From Tetrahymena thermophila SB210 (taxonomy: Eukaryota; Ciliophora; Oligohymenophorea; Hymenostomatida; Tetrahymenidae): a stretch of 64,000 nt of DNA. Both the position numbers and the translations under genes were made by a program. The notes beneath the pieces are model-generated. The model was not told where the DNA came from. It searched no databases and saw only the letters and a program-made list of their open reading frames with translations. The DNA lies in assembly GCF_000189635.1 (NCBI RefSeq), contig NW_002476236.1:423248-487247 (forward strand), in the 5' to 3' direction. Shown here piece by piece: positions 49,180 to 62,310 of the stretch; position 1 is the first letter of the stretch; every line of letters begins with the position of its first letter.

Positions 49180-51381
49180 TTAAAACTAAAATTAAATTTG
49201 TATACTATATTTAAAAGTTAAAATTTTCCTAATTCATTAAATACTTGCTAATGAATTCTAATTGGTTTATTTTTTTGAATGCTAGTTTATTTTTAATATT
49301 TCTATTTATTATTGTTAATAGTGTAACACTTTTCAAGTTGTTAATTTATGTACTTAAATTCCTGCTATGAAGAAATTTCCTCCTTAAAATAATTTCATAA
49401 TAAACAAAAAAATCATTAAAAAAATATTTTTTAAAATAAAAATTAATTACTCTTCCAAATTCTCCAAAATAAAAGCAAATATATTTGAGATGATCATTTA
49501 CAAAGTGTTTTTCTATTTCTATGCTGCATTTTTTTACCTTACTTGATAAATTTAAATATCATTTAATATTATTTATTTAAATTAATTGTTTGCATTTTAA
49601 GAAAAATTTGTCTATTTTTATTATTGCCTGATAAGAAACCTAATAAGAAAAAAAAAAATTTAATAGATATATAGATATTTACTTAAGATTTTCTTTTATT
49701 GCGTCTGTGAATAAGTCAACAATATCTATTATTTTTACATTTCTTGGAGTGAATAAGATTACTTATGGCGCAATTTTAAAAGCTTTCTTTAAGTAAAGTC
49801 TCAAACTATCATAAAAGTAGCTAGATTAGAAATATGGATCATCATAATTTTAAATTTTATTGATATTCTCAGATAATAAATGAGGAGCTTTAAATTTAAA
49901 GTAAAAGCAATATAATTTAAGTAAAAAACATGTGTGTTGATATAATTAATAATATAATTTATAAAAGTTTAATGAATTAAATACCAATAAATACAATATC
50001 TGATAGATTGGCATTTGTTTAGAACTATTCCTCCAAGAAAGATGTGTCTTAGTAAAAAAGTACTCCTTCATTGAAGGACATTCTTTCATTTTAGTCATAT
50101 TTACAATTTTATACATTATATATAGATGCATTATTCCTTGCAAATTAGTATCTGATAGGATCTTTTTCTATTGCAATTACCTAATTTATTTGATTTGAAA
50201 AAGCTATTGAGAATTATCCAACTGCACATGAAACATCAACTATTGATTCTCTTCTATTTGATTAAGAAGCTCTACGAGCTATGTGTTAAACAATACACTC
50301 AGGAATCAAAAAAGGCCAGCATTTAGCATCTACACATATACCTTATGTGTATTTAGAAAAGTATACTTGCCTTCTTCTATAATATTTAATTGTATCGGGA
50401 TTAAACTCATACTAAGAAAGTGTTTTAATATTTAAATTAGACAAGGATTTCATGTTGAAATAAGACGAGTTATCTCTAAAAGTCATACTTTGGTAGTTTC
50501 CACTTAAAGAATTAATTTAATGTAATTCTTTTGAAGCAGTAGAATTTGTATAGTTTCTAAAATCATCTGGAAGATTATTACTAGCATAGTCAATTACATA
50601 CTTTTAGTCTTTCACAAGTACCATTAATTATAAAATTTTTCCTAATAAAAATATCTACCCTGTACCATAATTCGATACATCAAAATCATAATTATGTGTT
50701 TTTGTAGATAAACTACTACTTCTCAAATCAGTTGTGTGATTACTTGCTTGTGATACATCATATCCACTACTGCTATCATATATACTGTTTGAATCATAAT
50801 TTATAGCTTACTCCTTTGCTTTTTTTTATTTTTTGTTTGTTTTTTTTTTATCTCCTGCTTTGCTATTTTACTGATTCTGATATGCTTAGTTCTAAACTCC
50901 TCCTTATTAATCTAAAAGATTTTTCCCTCCTTTGTAGGACTAATTAGGGTTTATCCCAAATAACTTTTCTCTTTTGTCCTAGCTTAAGCTTTTAATCACA
51001 TTCCCTTACTGATTGTTTTCATTTTAGTCTTAATCTTGATAATAAAAAAAATAAGAGTTGCTATTATTAAATTTTAAATATAAATTTTAGTGAATTTAGC
51101 TCACTTTTATTGAATGAGAGTATATAATTTAGCGCACTTTGTTGTTAATTAGTTCCGGTGATTTGGTTTGATGGACTAAAACCATGGTACTTCTCTGAAT
51201 CATCATCCTCTTGGTTTTATTCGTTGTCTGCAGTATTTATTCTACTTTTTGAAGTTCTCTCAAGACAGCATCCAAATATCTTCTAAAAAAGACTTTTTTT
51301 TCTTTACTTCTATTATTGATTATTCTTCTATTCATTCGCATTCATTAAAGGTGATGATAATTCACCATTTTCTATAATCAT
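49180..51381 (-). CDS. TGS1-like RNA cap methyltransferase homologue, altered active site
   Basis: Start taken as ATG at 51379-51381 (MIIENGELSSPLMNANEQ), the first after an in-frame TGA. Introns lie near 51118-51060, 50668-50615, 50074-49876 region and 49685-49640, plus one or two more at the 3' end. The N-terminal half is disordered and Asn/Ser-rich with a Lys-rich tract. The C-terminal half matches trimethylguanosine synthase: YYRRRQVYFSKYTQGICVD, PECIVQHIARRA, motif I IVDVSCAVGQFSIAF, IAIEKDPIRYQFARNNA, then ILFTPRNVKIIDIVDLF and KIEKHFVNDHLKYICFYFGE. Where TGS1 has the substrate and catalytic motif S-P-P-W-G-G, this protein (spliced) reads DIVFIAPHLLSEN, and motif I lacks the usual FCGxGGN. 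It is therefore a divergent or inactive paralogue. Family members add two methyl groups to m7G caps of snRNAs and snoRNAs in the nucleus. The 3' end is uncertain by about 150 bases. Confidence 0.75.
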
Positions 51382-52680
51382 TTGGGATTATTTATTGCTA
51401 TAATAACCTCTGTATTGCTAATCCCCCTAAAATTTTTCTAAATTAAAATCAAACTTTCTATTTCCTTTTCTTCAAGCTAGCTTTTGTAATTACTTGTTTT
51501 CCAGTGAAGGAATGAGTGTTTTTATTACTTGATGATAGATAAAAGTTATTATCACAAAAGAGAAAAAGTTAATAAATTTTTTTCTTTTATTAGTATAATC
51601 AAATGATTCCTAATTATTTTACACTACTTTTAATCAATATTATAAAAAAACTAAAATAGATCGATCTAACATCATTTAAAAATTATGTTATCAAAGGTGC
51701 AAATAATTAATTAATTAATAATTAGTAATTTATTGATCGAATAATAAAGGTATAACAATAAATATTGATTAATATTTAACCTAATTATTACTACAAATCA
51801 CTAAAAATTGTGATATTATCCACTTTTTTTCATAAAATACTTTACACATAATTCTAATATTACACTTTATTATTATGACAAAAACCTTTTTTTAATTACA
51901 ATTAGAGTTTATTTTTTTAAACTTTTATTAAATTAAAGGTAAATAATATTTTACCATATATATTTTAACAAATTTTTTATTTAAAATAAATGAATTTTAG
52001 TTATTTAATTTGCTCATTTTAATTATTATTTTATAAATAATCAGTATATATATTTACAGAAATCTAAATTAGGGTAAATTCATTGGCTAAAGATTATTTA
52101 TTTTAAAAATACTATCAATTCTTATGAAGTAATTAGAGCAAAAAGTAAAAGCGTAAAGATAAAATACAAAAATAGTTTTAAAAATATTTCAAAACCATTT
52201 ATTTATCAAAAATAAAATAAAGTAAAAAATTAAAAAATATTAAATGCAATTTTAAAAATATTTAACAAATTAAAATATTTATTTATTTAATAAGAAATTA
52301 AAATCTTTAAAAAAAATAAAATAAGAATTTATGCAAAAAAAATAAAACAATTTATTTACTAATTTATTAAAATCAGTAAAATACAAATTAAATTATTATT
52401 TAAATTAAGTAAAAATCTAATCTCAAATATATTACAAAAAGATAAAGATCTTTCTTTTTTAAGCAAACGATCTATTATTTTAAAATTACATATCCTTCTT
52501 AATTCATATACGTGTTTTCTTTTTCTCATTAAAGAAAGCTTTCATTAATAATTACGAAAAAAATTGTTACTATTTAATAGATCTATTTTGTTTTTACTAG
52601 ATAGCTTTTAATAAATTTTTATTTGAATAAAAAAATAAAATAATAAAAGGCAATAAGCATTTCATTTATAGGTATTTTAA
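51382..52680. other. Intergenic between divergent genes
   Basis: About 1.3 kb, AT-rich. An upstream non-coding or coding first exon of the TGS1-like gene could lie at 51390-51530, where the sequence is less biased; otherwise nothing recognised. Confidence 0.45.
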
Positions 52681-54739
52681 ATGGGTTTTATAGATCTATT
52701 AAAGCCAGCGTTTTCTCTCATCCCAGAAGTATAACCTGCAAGAGTAAATTCATAGAGAATATAATAGATCAATTTCATTACATATACTACTTAAAATATT
52801 AAGAAAAATTTTCAATTCCAATTTAGATTTTATTCTTCATCGATCTTGATTTTAATACTAAATTTACATATGGCTAGAAGATAATGATCTAAATAACTTG
52901 TATTTTAATAAAAGCAATATATTCCAAAAGATCATAAAATAGTATGGACAGGTATTACTCTTTTTATTTACTTGGTTTGCTGTTAAATTCCTTTATACGG
53001 AGTTGTTCGTGCTCAAGGTAGTGATCCTTTCTACTGGATGAGAGTTATTTTAGCTTCCAATAGAGGTACTTTGATGGAACTTGGTATCTCACCTCTAGTT
53101 ACTTCTTCTATGATTGTTTAACTTCTTGTAAATACTAGAATTTTAGATTTTAATGCCAGAGTTTAGGATGACAGATAAGCAATCTAGGGTGCTTAAAAAT
53201 GTAAATTTCAATTGTTTTTCAAATGAATTTATTAAAAGTAGAAAATGTGGATTTTTTCTAATTAATATATAAGGCTATTCTACTGTATTATTATCATTTA
53301 AAATTATATAATGGCATTGATGAGATTATATAGTCAATTTTAATGCACTTAAAATAATTATATAATTATATTACAATATTAGTACTCGGTCTTATTATGT
53401 CTATGTGTGAAGCTTTTGCTTATATCTGGTCAGGCTAATACGGTGATCCTAACAAGATTGGTCTTGGTAGCTGCTTACTCATTTTCATTCAACTCGTTTT
53501 TTCTGGTATCGTCGTTTTACTTTTGGATGACATGCTCAATAAAGGGTACGGTTTAGGAAGTGGTATTTCCCTCTTTATAGCTACAAATATTTGTGAAAAT
53601 ATTGTCTGGAGATCTTTTTCACCTATTACCATTACAACTTAATAAGGAACTGAATTTGAAGGATCTATTATTAATCTCTTCCATTCATTATTGACAAAAG
53701 ATAGAGTTAGTAATGCTTTGTATCATTCATTCTATAGAACTAGTGCTCCAAATCTTGTTAATTTAATTTCTACTCTCCTTGTATTCTTGGTAGTTATCTA
53801 TTTATAGGTAATTAATTAATTTAATTAATTAATAGATAAAAAATTTATTTTAGTTTTTTCAATAAAATTATATTTTATTTTTTCAAATAAATTAGGGTGT
53901 TAAGTATGATTTAAGAATAGCTCGTCGTTAAGAAAGAAACTCTGAATCATCTTATCCTATCAAGCTTTTCTATACTTCAAATTATCCTATCATCTTACAA
54001 ACTGCCCTTGTTTCTTAAATTTTCTTCTTCTCAAGAATCTTATCATCCAAGTTTAAGAACAACTTCTTTGTTAAGCTCTTAGGCTAATGGTAGGATGGTT
54101 CTGTTGCAGGTGGTTAAGATCACCCTATTGGAGGTAACAAGCATAATTTATTAATAAAATATTTTTGCTGAAAAATTAAAAAATAATTATCATTCATTCA
54201 TTATATTTAATTTAAGCAATAAGGATATTTATTAATTATAATTTTTTTATTTTACATTAGGTTTTGTTTACTTCCTTACTGCCCCTAGAGATTTGAATTA
54301 AGTCATTAGTGATCCTATTCATGCCATTTTTTATGTCTTGATAATTTTAACTCTTTGTGGTGTCATTTCTAGATATTGGATTGAATTTAGTGATGAATCC
54401 ACAAGCAGTGTCCATAAAAAGTTTATGGAAGAAAAAATAGAAATTCCTGGTCATAGACAAGATTCGGTTTACAGAACTTTAGATAGAATTATTCCCACTG
54501 CAGCTACCTTAGGTGGTATTTGTGTTGGTGTTCTTACAATAGTTGCTGATTTCTTAGGAGCCATCGGTTCAGGTAAAATATTTAATGATTTAAATAAATT
54601 TTTCATTTTAATTAATTTTATAAAAGGTACTGGTATTTTACTAGCTGTTAATATTATTTATGGTTACTTCGAACAAGTAAAGAAAGAGAACAAATTAAAA
54701 AAAACTGGTATAGTTTAATAGTAATAATAGTAAATGTGA
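52681..54739 (+). CDS. SEC61A: Sec61 alpha, protein-conducting channel of the ER
   Basis: ATG 52681 ([18 protein letters not shown]) to TGA 54737-54739. Introns are 52744-52914, 53201-53382, 53808-53895, 54134-54260 and 54573-54626; all keep phase. The protein follows Sec61 alpha from end to end: the N-terminal amphipathic helix, [17 protein letters not shown] (TM1), the plug region ending [35 protein letters not shown] (TM2), [40 protein letters not shown] (cytosolic loop that binds the ribosome), [18 protein letters not shown] and [20 protein letters not shown]. It forms the translocon with Sec61 beta and gamma. Oddity: after the usual C-terminus (KKTGIV) come six TAA/TAG codons in a row, giving QQQQQQM before TGA. 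Confidence 0.97.
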
Positions 54740-55639
54740 TAGAAAATTAATTTAGTATTTAAATATTAAACTTTAAATTTATTTTAAGTTTGTATTCTAA
54801 AGAGTTTGTTTTGTGTTAAGGATTGTAATATTTTAATCCTAAATAAGTAAGCAAATACTTCAAACAGAACAAGTGCATAAATATTTATTTTAACAAAATC
54901 TGAAGTTTTTTCAAATAAAAAGAAAATTATTTAATATTTTTAACTAATTAAATCCACATCTATTTTATTTACATAATATATTTAATTTTTATTTTAAATT
55001 TTATTCTCTCTAATAAATTAAAATAAAATTTTTGATCAATAAAAAAATTTTTTTTTTTTGATACATACCTAAATATTTATATATTGATTAATCTGATCAA
55101 TCTTTTTATATTTTAATTTGTAATAGTTTAAGTAAACTGTAAAAGAAATTATTAAAACTACAAATTGCATCTAGTTTACTTTATCAATTAGATGGTGATG
55201 CTTTTTGATTGTCAGAGAAAACAAAGATAAAAAATACTTCTAGTACTATCTAAATAACAAACTAATATTTTCTGCAATTTAATTATTTTATTTCAGATAA
55301 TTATCATAAACTATAATTATTATCTTAAGTGCTTGTAAAAAAGTAATAATGTTATATATACCTTTTGGTGAAGATGATTAATTTTAATATTTTTTGAGAA
55401 TTAAAATAATAATACACTTCAGAAAAAAAATATAAATTAGCAGTAGGAAGACTATTTAAGCAGTGAAATCATAAAGGCAGTCTACCTATCACTCAATTTA
55501 AAACGACATAGCAAAATAGTTTTAAAAAATAGGAATTAAGCTAGATCTAATCCATATCCTCTTTGGAGTTAAGGCTCTTTAAAGAAATTAGGAATAATCA
55601 GAATAATAGCATTTATTTAATCATCATAGATTTACCAAA
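54740..55639. other. Intergenic, nothing recognised
   Basis: AT-rich gap of 900 bases between two plus-strand genes; presumably the 3' flank of the SEC61A gene and the promoter of the receptor-kinase gene. Confidence 0.5.
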
Positions 55640-58600
55640 ATGAAGTCCAATACACAAATAATATTATTTATAATTATTTCATAGCTTTGCTATGTTGTAA
55701 ATGCATCCCAACACAATGACTAAGGTCGAACTTTAGATAACGATAATCAAATATCATCAAATGATGCGATTTTAAATTGCAGAACTCATTCTTTTTCAGA
55801 TCATTTGCCTGTTGTTAAGCTTTCAACAAGAGATTCGTGGATTTTACTTATAGGATCATCTATCGCCTTAATAATTTAAATAAGCTTTTTTGCATTAGCT
55901 ATTAAAGTTCCTCGCTTGAGACAGTAACCTGGAGATATTTTGTTAGGATGCTTTTGTGCAGAATTTATTCTTTCAATCCATTGGTAACTAATTTTTGATT
56001 TAATTTCAATATAAAAATTCCATTTATTTTAAATTAAAGCAATTTAGAATTTGCAAGCATTTTGAAATACTTTTCTTTTTACTAAATAAAATTCACATTT
56101 ATTTCTTAATAACTAGGTTTATTATGAGTCTTGAAGCTATATTGTATCCTAATAACATTTTAAACCAAGATGATGCTTTTTGTCAGCTTAATAGTATTAT
56201 TAGTATATTTGGTAGTGCTATGTAAGGCTTATATAACTTTTTCTTTTTCCTTTTTATAGGTCTTTCTATCAAGAGTAGTTTAAGTATATAGTCTATATCA
56301 AGGAAAAAAACTCATGGGTTGTTAATAGGAACAGCTTTATTGATTTTAATAACAATATTCTTTTTAGATTTAAATGGAAAAACTCTCTATGGTACATGCT
56401 CATATGTTTCAGACTAATCCTTTCCGATGTTATCATTGATATTTTATCTTCTATTTTTGTTTTTTTCGATACTAATTCTTGCGTATTTTAATCAAAAAAT
56501 ACCAAATACTTCTTTCTATAAGAAAAAAAGAAAGGAATTTCTCCACTTTTCAAGGCTATATCTTTCAGTCTGCTTATTTATGTGGGGTGTAATTGCTATT
56601 AGCAATACAGCCTTATTTTTTAATTGCTAGTACGTCCATTAGTAATATCTCACTTACTTTTAAACTATCGGAAATACAGCAAAAGTACTTTCCTCAATTT
56701 TACTTCCTATGATCAGAATTAAAGATCCTTACCTAAGGTCTATAATCAGGCAATAAAAAAAAATATTAAAACAAAAAGCAACTTCAATAGTTCCTAATGC
56801 AAAAACAGAATAATAAAATATAAGTAACACTGAAAAAAGTTATATGAATGATAATACCAGCTCTTAAAATAATCAAACTGATAATAGTTAAGCGTATTAT
56901 AACAAGCCTAAATCATAAAATTAATCATATGATGACAATTCTTTTGTTTCAAGCTTTTCTGTATCAAAAGAACAAATAAGCAGCTTATAGCAAAAATACA
57001 GAGATTTTAAAAACAAATAAAATGTTACAGATGATGGGAAAAGTAATGCTGGTAATACAATAATAGTCGAATAAAACAAAAATGATAATAATGAATCACT
57101 ATCATTATAAGAAATTGAAGAAAGATTGTCAATTTTTGACAATGAGAATTAAGACAATTAAAAATAAAAAGTGGAAGAAAATTAGAAAGTAAGAAAATCT
57201 AATGCAGCTCAAATGCTTTCAGTTTAGTCTACTTACTAAACTTAAACTTTTCCGAGATTCTAGTCTAGCTTCAATAAAAGCGAAAGTATTGATTAAGTTG
57301 GTTTTAAGATACCTACTGGCTAATAAGTTAAAGAGGATATAGAAAATATCAATTTAAAATAAAGGAACAAAACTATTTTTTCTAGGCTTGAAAAAAAAGG
57401 AAATTCTATCATAAAAGAAGAAAATAATTCTTTAGATTCAAACAGATCACGTTTTTTATCAAATAAAGAAAATAAGGCTAGCAGAATCTCTTAGCTATAA
57501 GCTTTCAAATTTAGTAATTAATCTAGAACTAGCTAATTGAAAATATAAGAAAGTAGTGCAAATTAAATTTAGTTGCCAAGTGTCAATTCAAGTATGACTA
57601 TGAATTCACCTATTAATTCAAATAATAATTCTAAATCAATAGATTCTTCAAATAATATTAAAAACAGAAGCATCAAGATAAACTCAAGAAAACCTAGTGC
57701 TATGCAAAAATTTTAATAAGCAGATTCCATACTATATTATTTGGATGGCTCTAGATAAAGTTCTAAGATGTTTCAAAACAGAAGAAATGAATTTAGAAAG
57801 ACTCTGAATTAAGAAGTTAATAAAAAAAGATTTAATTATAAGCTTTTTGAGTATTTAAAAAATAATTCAATTGCAAGTGAATTGAATGGTAGCCAATCGT
57901 ATTCTGTAGATGCTTCTGATTAGAATAGAAATGTAAGTGGTGAAGAAGCAATACTAAAATAAAAGTTATAATAAATAATAAAAAATGCCTAAATGATGGA
58001 TTATTTCAATGATCCTTATTACTAAGTTCAAAATTAGAGTGAAAGTGGCTCATTTACTGATATAGATGCAGTTTTTGGAGACGAATCGCTATCTTCTGGC
58101 TCTTCAGTTCGATATGGTAACTCTTAACTATAAGCAGAAACTTTTGAGGATGAAAAAGAGCATTTTATAAGAATTTTATAGAAAAATATAAAAATGGGTG
58201 TGCTTTGTAGAATTCTTAGTGGAATTTAAATTCACTTTATGAGAAAGAAAAGATACTGTTCTAAAGTTGATATATTCACAGATAATTATAATTCTATTTT
58301 TGAATGTTAAGTCAACTCTATAAAACTCAATAAAAATTCATCTTAATTATCATCATAGAAGTCATCAGTGCGCTATTCTCAAACTGGTTTTTATGAATAA
58401 TTTAAAACACTTGAAGATAATAAATAAGAAACTGAGCAAATAAAAGACTTTTAAAATGATAAATAATAGAAAAGAGTGAAATTAAACATAAATAACCATT
58501 CTCTAAATGATTCATGTCATAATCAGAAAAATACAATAATATATTCTAATAATCTTCAGAAAATGGAAGAAGAAAATAAAAACTAAGATATATTTATGAA

Positions 58601-59828
58601 ATCTGAAAATATTTACAATAAATCTAATATAATATAACTTGATAAAAATAGCAGATAAAAATCTTACAGCTAAAACTAGTAAATTAATCTTAGGCAAGTC
58701 TCACTCTCATTAACAAATAATAATAACAAAAAAAAATCTTAAAAGTAGCAAGAAAATGATATTTTTTATGAGGTAAAAATTTTCTAATTTTCTGATGATT
58801 CTATCAAACAAAACTTGAATCATGCACCTACATAACTTTTAGATAGTGATACTTTTGATCTCGTTAGAATGAGAGTATATGCACCTACAGTTTTTCATAG
58901 TCTGCAACAATCAGAAATTAATTTGATTTTAAATTAAGAAGACACTGATCCATATAAATAAAAACATAACATAGACATAGAAAATTCATTTAATATCTAG
59001 CTCAATATGACTTAAATAAAAAATGCTAGTGGATCAGATGGAGGAAAAAGTGGATAATTCTTTTTTTTCTCCCATGATAACAAATTTTTGCTAAAAACAT
59101 GCACAGAATAAGAGCTTAGAATTCTAATTGAAAGGCTACCTTCATATTTCCGATATTTAAAGGCAAATCCTAGAAGTTTAATAGCTAAAATTTTCGGAGT
59201 ATACTCATTTGAAGGTTTAAATGAAAAACCTATACACTTATTATTGATGAAAAATATAGCAGCATGTACAAAATAATTTATTGAAAGGACATATGATCTA
59301 AAAGGCTCAACTTTCGATAGATAGGTTTTACCTAAGACTAAAAAAGAATCAGAATCCTTCTCAAGAGCGCTAAATAGAATGATTCTAAAAGACCTAGATT
59401 TTATCAGCTTGGAAAAAAAAATATACATTTCGTTAGAAAATAGATTTTAGGTGTATAATTAACTTAAAAGAGATTCAGAATTTTTAAAATCATGTGGCTG
59501 GATAGACTACAGCTTGATTGTTTTCAAAATAAATAGAAAGAGGCATACAGAGTGGAAGGAATCAAACTAAGTAGCCTATTTAGAAGAAGAGGAAGATTTT
59601 GATGATTAAATTTCTCATTATTACTAATTTGAATCTACAGAATAAAGTGGAATTTATTATCACATAGGAATTATAGATTATCTATAGTTGTATGATATCT
59701 AAAAAGTATTAGAAAAGTGGGCAAAAAGAATTATTCACTTTAGTCCAAGACTTGATACATCATCATAAGATCCTGAAACTTATAGTAAAAGATTTATAAA
59801 CTTTATGAAATAAATTTTTGAAATTTGA
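55640..59828 (+). CDS. GPCR-PIPK: seven-TM receptor fused to phosphatidylinositol-phosphate kinase
   Basis: ATG 55640, one 133-base intron (55984-56116), TGA 59826-59828; 1351 residues in one consistent frame. Order: signal peptide (MKSNTQIILFIIISQLCYVV), a short extracellular part with Asn/Asp and one Cys, then seven hydrophobic helices at about 55835-56750 (WILLIGSSIALIIQISFFAL, ILLGCFCAEFILSIHW, GSAMQGLYNFFFFLFIGLS, GLLIGTALLILITIFFL, MLSLIFYLLFLFFSILILA, YLSVCLFMWGVIAISNTAL, NTAKVLSSILLPMIRI). A disordered Asn/Ser/Gln/Lys linker of about 700 residues follows. The kinase domain is at 59030-59825: SGSDGGKSGQFFFFSHDNKF (glycine-rich loop), LLKTCTEQELRIL, HLLLMKNIA, YDLKGSTFDR (catalytic/activation core), GWIDYSLIVF and GIIDYLQLYDIQK (the PIPK IIDxLQxYD motif with metal-binding Asp). 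It should make PtdIns(4,5)P2 at a membrane under receptor control. The architecture is known from Dictyostelium RpkA and oomycetes. Confidence 0.93.
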
Positions 59829-60302
59829 AGAATAAATTATATTAATAACAAACAAACAAATTAAATTATTAATTTATTTTAACAAACAAAATAAAGAATT
59901 AAAAGATATTTTAGTTTAAATTAATAAAAAATTACAAAAAAATTCTATGAAAACATATTTCAGCTAGCTATATGAAAATTACTTCATATAAAAAAACTCT
60001 ATAAAAACTTATATAAAAAAATAAAATTGTCCTAAATTTATTTATTTTTTCAAATCTAATTCGTATTAAATATTTATGTCTGTCATTAAATTTATGATTA
60101 ATAATATTAATATTTAAATAAAATTAAAAAATTTAAATCAAAATTTTTATTTTAAGCATGCAAAATTTAAAAAAACTAAAATATATATTTTTAAATTTAT
60201 TTTATATTTTAATCATTTATTTTAACAATTATATATAAATATGATACTCTAATTCATTTTACATATCAACATAGAATGACAGTTTTTAATTTTGTTAATA
60301 TT
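59829..60302. other. Intergenic between convergent genes
   Basis: AT-rich 3' flanks. Nothing recognised. Confidence 0.5.
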
Positions 60303-61632
60303 TCAATTTCTTAATAACTTTATAGGATAGTTAAGAGTAATTTTAAATGCATCATATAGGATAACTATGAAGTTAACTTCAAATTCCACAGTAAAATCTT
60401 TCCACTAGAAATTAGGACAACAGAAATATTTTGGGAACATCATTGTTAGTGGAATTTCAATACCTTTAGTAATGTTGCCATCACAAACTTAAATCAGTTA
60501 AATTTCAGTTGCTTCCTAAAACTTTCCTTTTGCATTACTGACTTGTTCAACTCTGATGAGTTAAAGGTCTATACTTCTTATTTTTCCTTCACATTCCTTT
60601 TATATATAAATGTTTAAAAATTCAAACTAAACATTAAATTTTATTTGTTTAAAGTGCTTACTTCTAACTCAAATTAACCTGTGAAATCATTGTTTATCAT
60701 ACAAACATCTGAATTAATGACACCTTGTATTTTTATTCTTGGCATTTTTTCCATACTACCTTATTTTAGCTTATCTGGATTAATGCTAATACTCTAAGGA
60801 TTAGGATATTTATCTGTATTTAACATATCTCTCCCTGCTCCCTTATTATTTAAATATTTTAATGCTCCATTCATAATTCAATTATTTACATTGACTTAGA
60901 CAAAAAAGTTTTAAGTTTCCTTTACTATTTGATAATTTGCTAGTTTTAATTCTGCTTGTATTTCATACTTTATAAACATATTTAAGTAAGTTAACAGCCT
61001 ATTTTTATTACTTAAAAAATTTTACTCCAACTGTGACATAAACTCCTACATATGTTTCAATCAACTTTTCACCTTCATTTGCCATAAGCTTAAATTTAAA
61101 AGTAAATTCACAATTGTCTTTATCTCTATTAATAGTAAAAGAATTAGTTAAGCTATCTATAAAATGAATAAAAAACGCATTTATTGAAATAATAAATTTT
61201 ATTACACATATTGCATTTCAGCTATGCTTGACTCATGAGTAAAAAGCTTTAAAGGTATTAAATGTGCACTAACAGCTTCTAAATCTCTATTGCTAGCCTT
61301 ATTTTAAGCCTAAAGAGTTCCTTTTATACATAATATATATATTTACAACATCAATTAAAATTTTAGACTTAAGTACCTTCTGCTTTAATCTTTAAACCAT
61401 ATATTTCAAATTTACTATTTTCTACATCTCCTTCTAATTTAACTTTACCTGTTACCCAATCCTTTAAATTTAAATAAAAATTAAGAATTCATTCTTTATT
61501 TGATGGGATATGATATTTTAGAACGAATTAAAGCAATAAAAAGATGTTGTTGAAGCTTACATTTTATTTATAAGTTGAGTTAGCCCTATCAAATGTAATA
61601 GTCAATCCAACATCTAATTCTTACTAGTTCAT
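60303..61632 (-). CDS. VPS26C: VPS26C (DSCR3), arrestin-fold subunit of retriever
   Basis: ATG at 61630-61632 (MNQQELDVGLTITFDRANST), TGA 60303-60305 (IKLLRN end). About five introns (near 61560-61470, 61362-61310, 61205-61160, 61030-60965, 60660-60600). The N-terminal arrestin lobe has VTGKVKLEG. The C-terminal lobe is highly diagnostic: IQGVINSDVCMINNDFTGQF, IRSIDLQLIRVEQV, EATEIQLIQVCDGNITKGIE, IPLTMMFPKYFCCP, FTVEFEVNFIVIL and ITLNYPIKLLRN match the VPS26C consensus closely. With VPS35L and VPS29 it forms retriever, which works with the Commander complex to recycle cargo such as integrins from endosomes to the surface in animals. It is distinct from the retromer VPS26A/B, which lacks the LQLIRVE..EATEIQ.IQ pattern in this form. 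Confidence 0.9.
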
Positions 61633-62310
61633 CTTTACTATTTATTTGCTAGTTATTTTTTGCTTTTATTTTTTATTTTAAACTTGTTGCTATTTATTAT
61701 TCTGAAAATAAAAATTGGTATCTGTCAAAAATAATATCTTTTATATATTTCTTTTATGATTGATACAAATTTTATCAAACAACCAAGTTATTTATGTATT
61801 TATAATGTATTTTATAACAAAAATCAATACTTGAACAAAAGTATAAGCATTAAAATGATTAAAAATTCTATTTGAGAATTTTTTCTTTTTTGTAAACGTT
61901 TTATATGAAATTTAATGTTTAGAAAAATTTATTAATAATTGAAAATTTTAAAATATTTTTTATTATTAATTTCATAAATTTCTTTTTATAACACATTTAT
62001 TTTATTTAGAAAAGAGATATTATTAGCTACCTGATATAATTATTAATTTTTTGATACAAAATTTAGATTTGATACATACATACATACATACCTAATCGAT
62101 CAAATATACAGATTTGCATTTACACTCTCTCAATTTATTAATTTACTAATTATTATATGAGTAAATAGATTGATTGTATAAAAACCATAATTTTTTTCAA
62201 AAATATTATTAATCAAAAAGTAAATTAAAGTAGCTAAAAAAAATAATCAAAACAGAATTTAGCAAAAAGCAAAATATAAAATTAAGATATTATTATAATT
62301 ATTATTAAAA
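61633..62310. other. Intergenic between divergent genes
   Basis: AT-rich, with a short CATA microsatellite (about 62072-62091). No gene seen. Confidence 0.5.
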
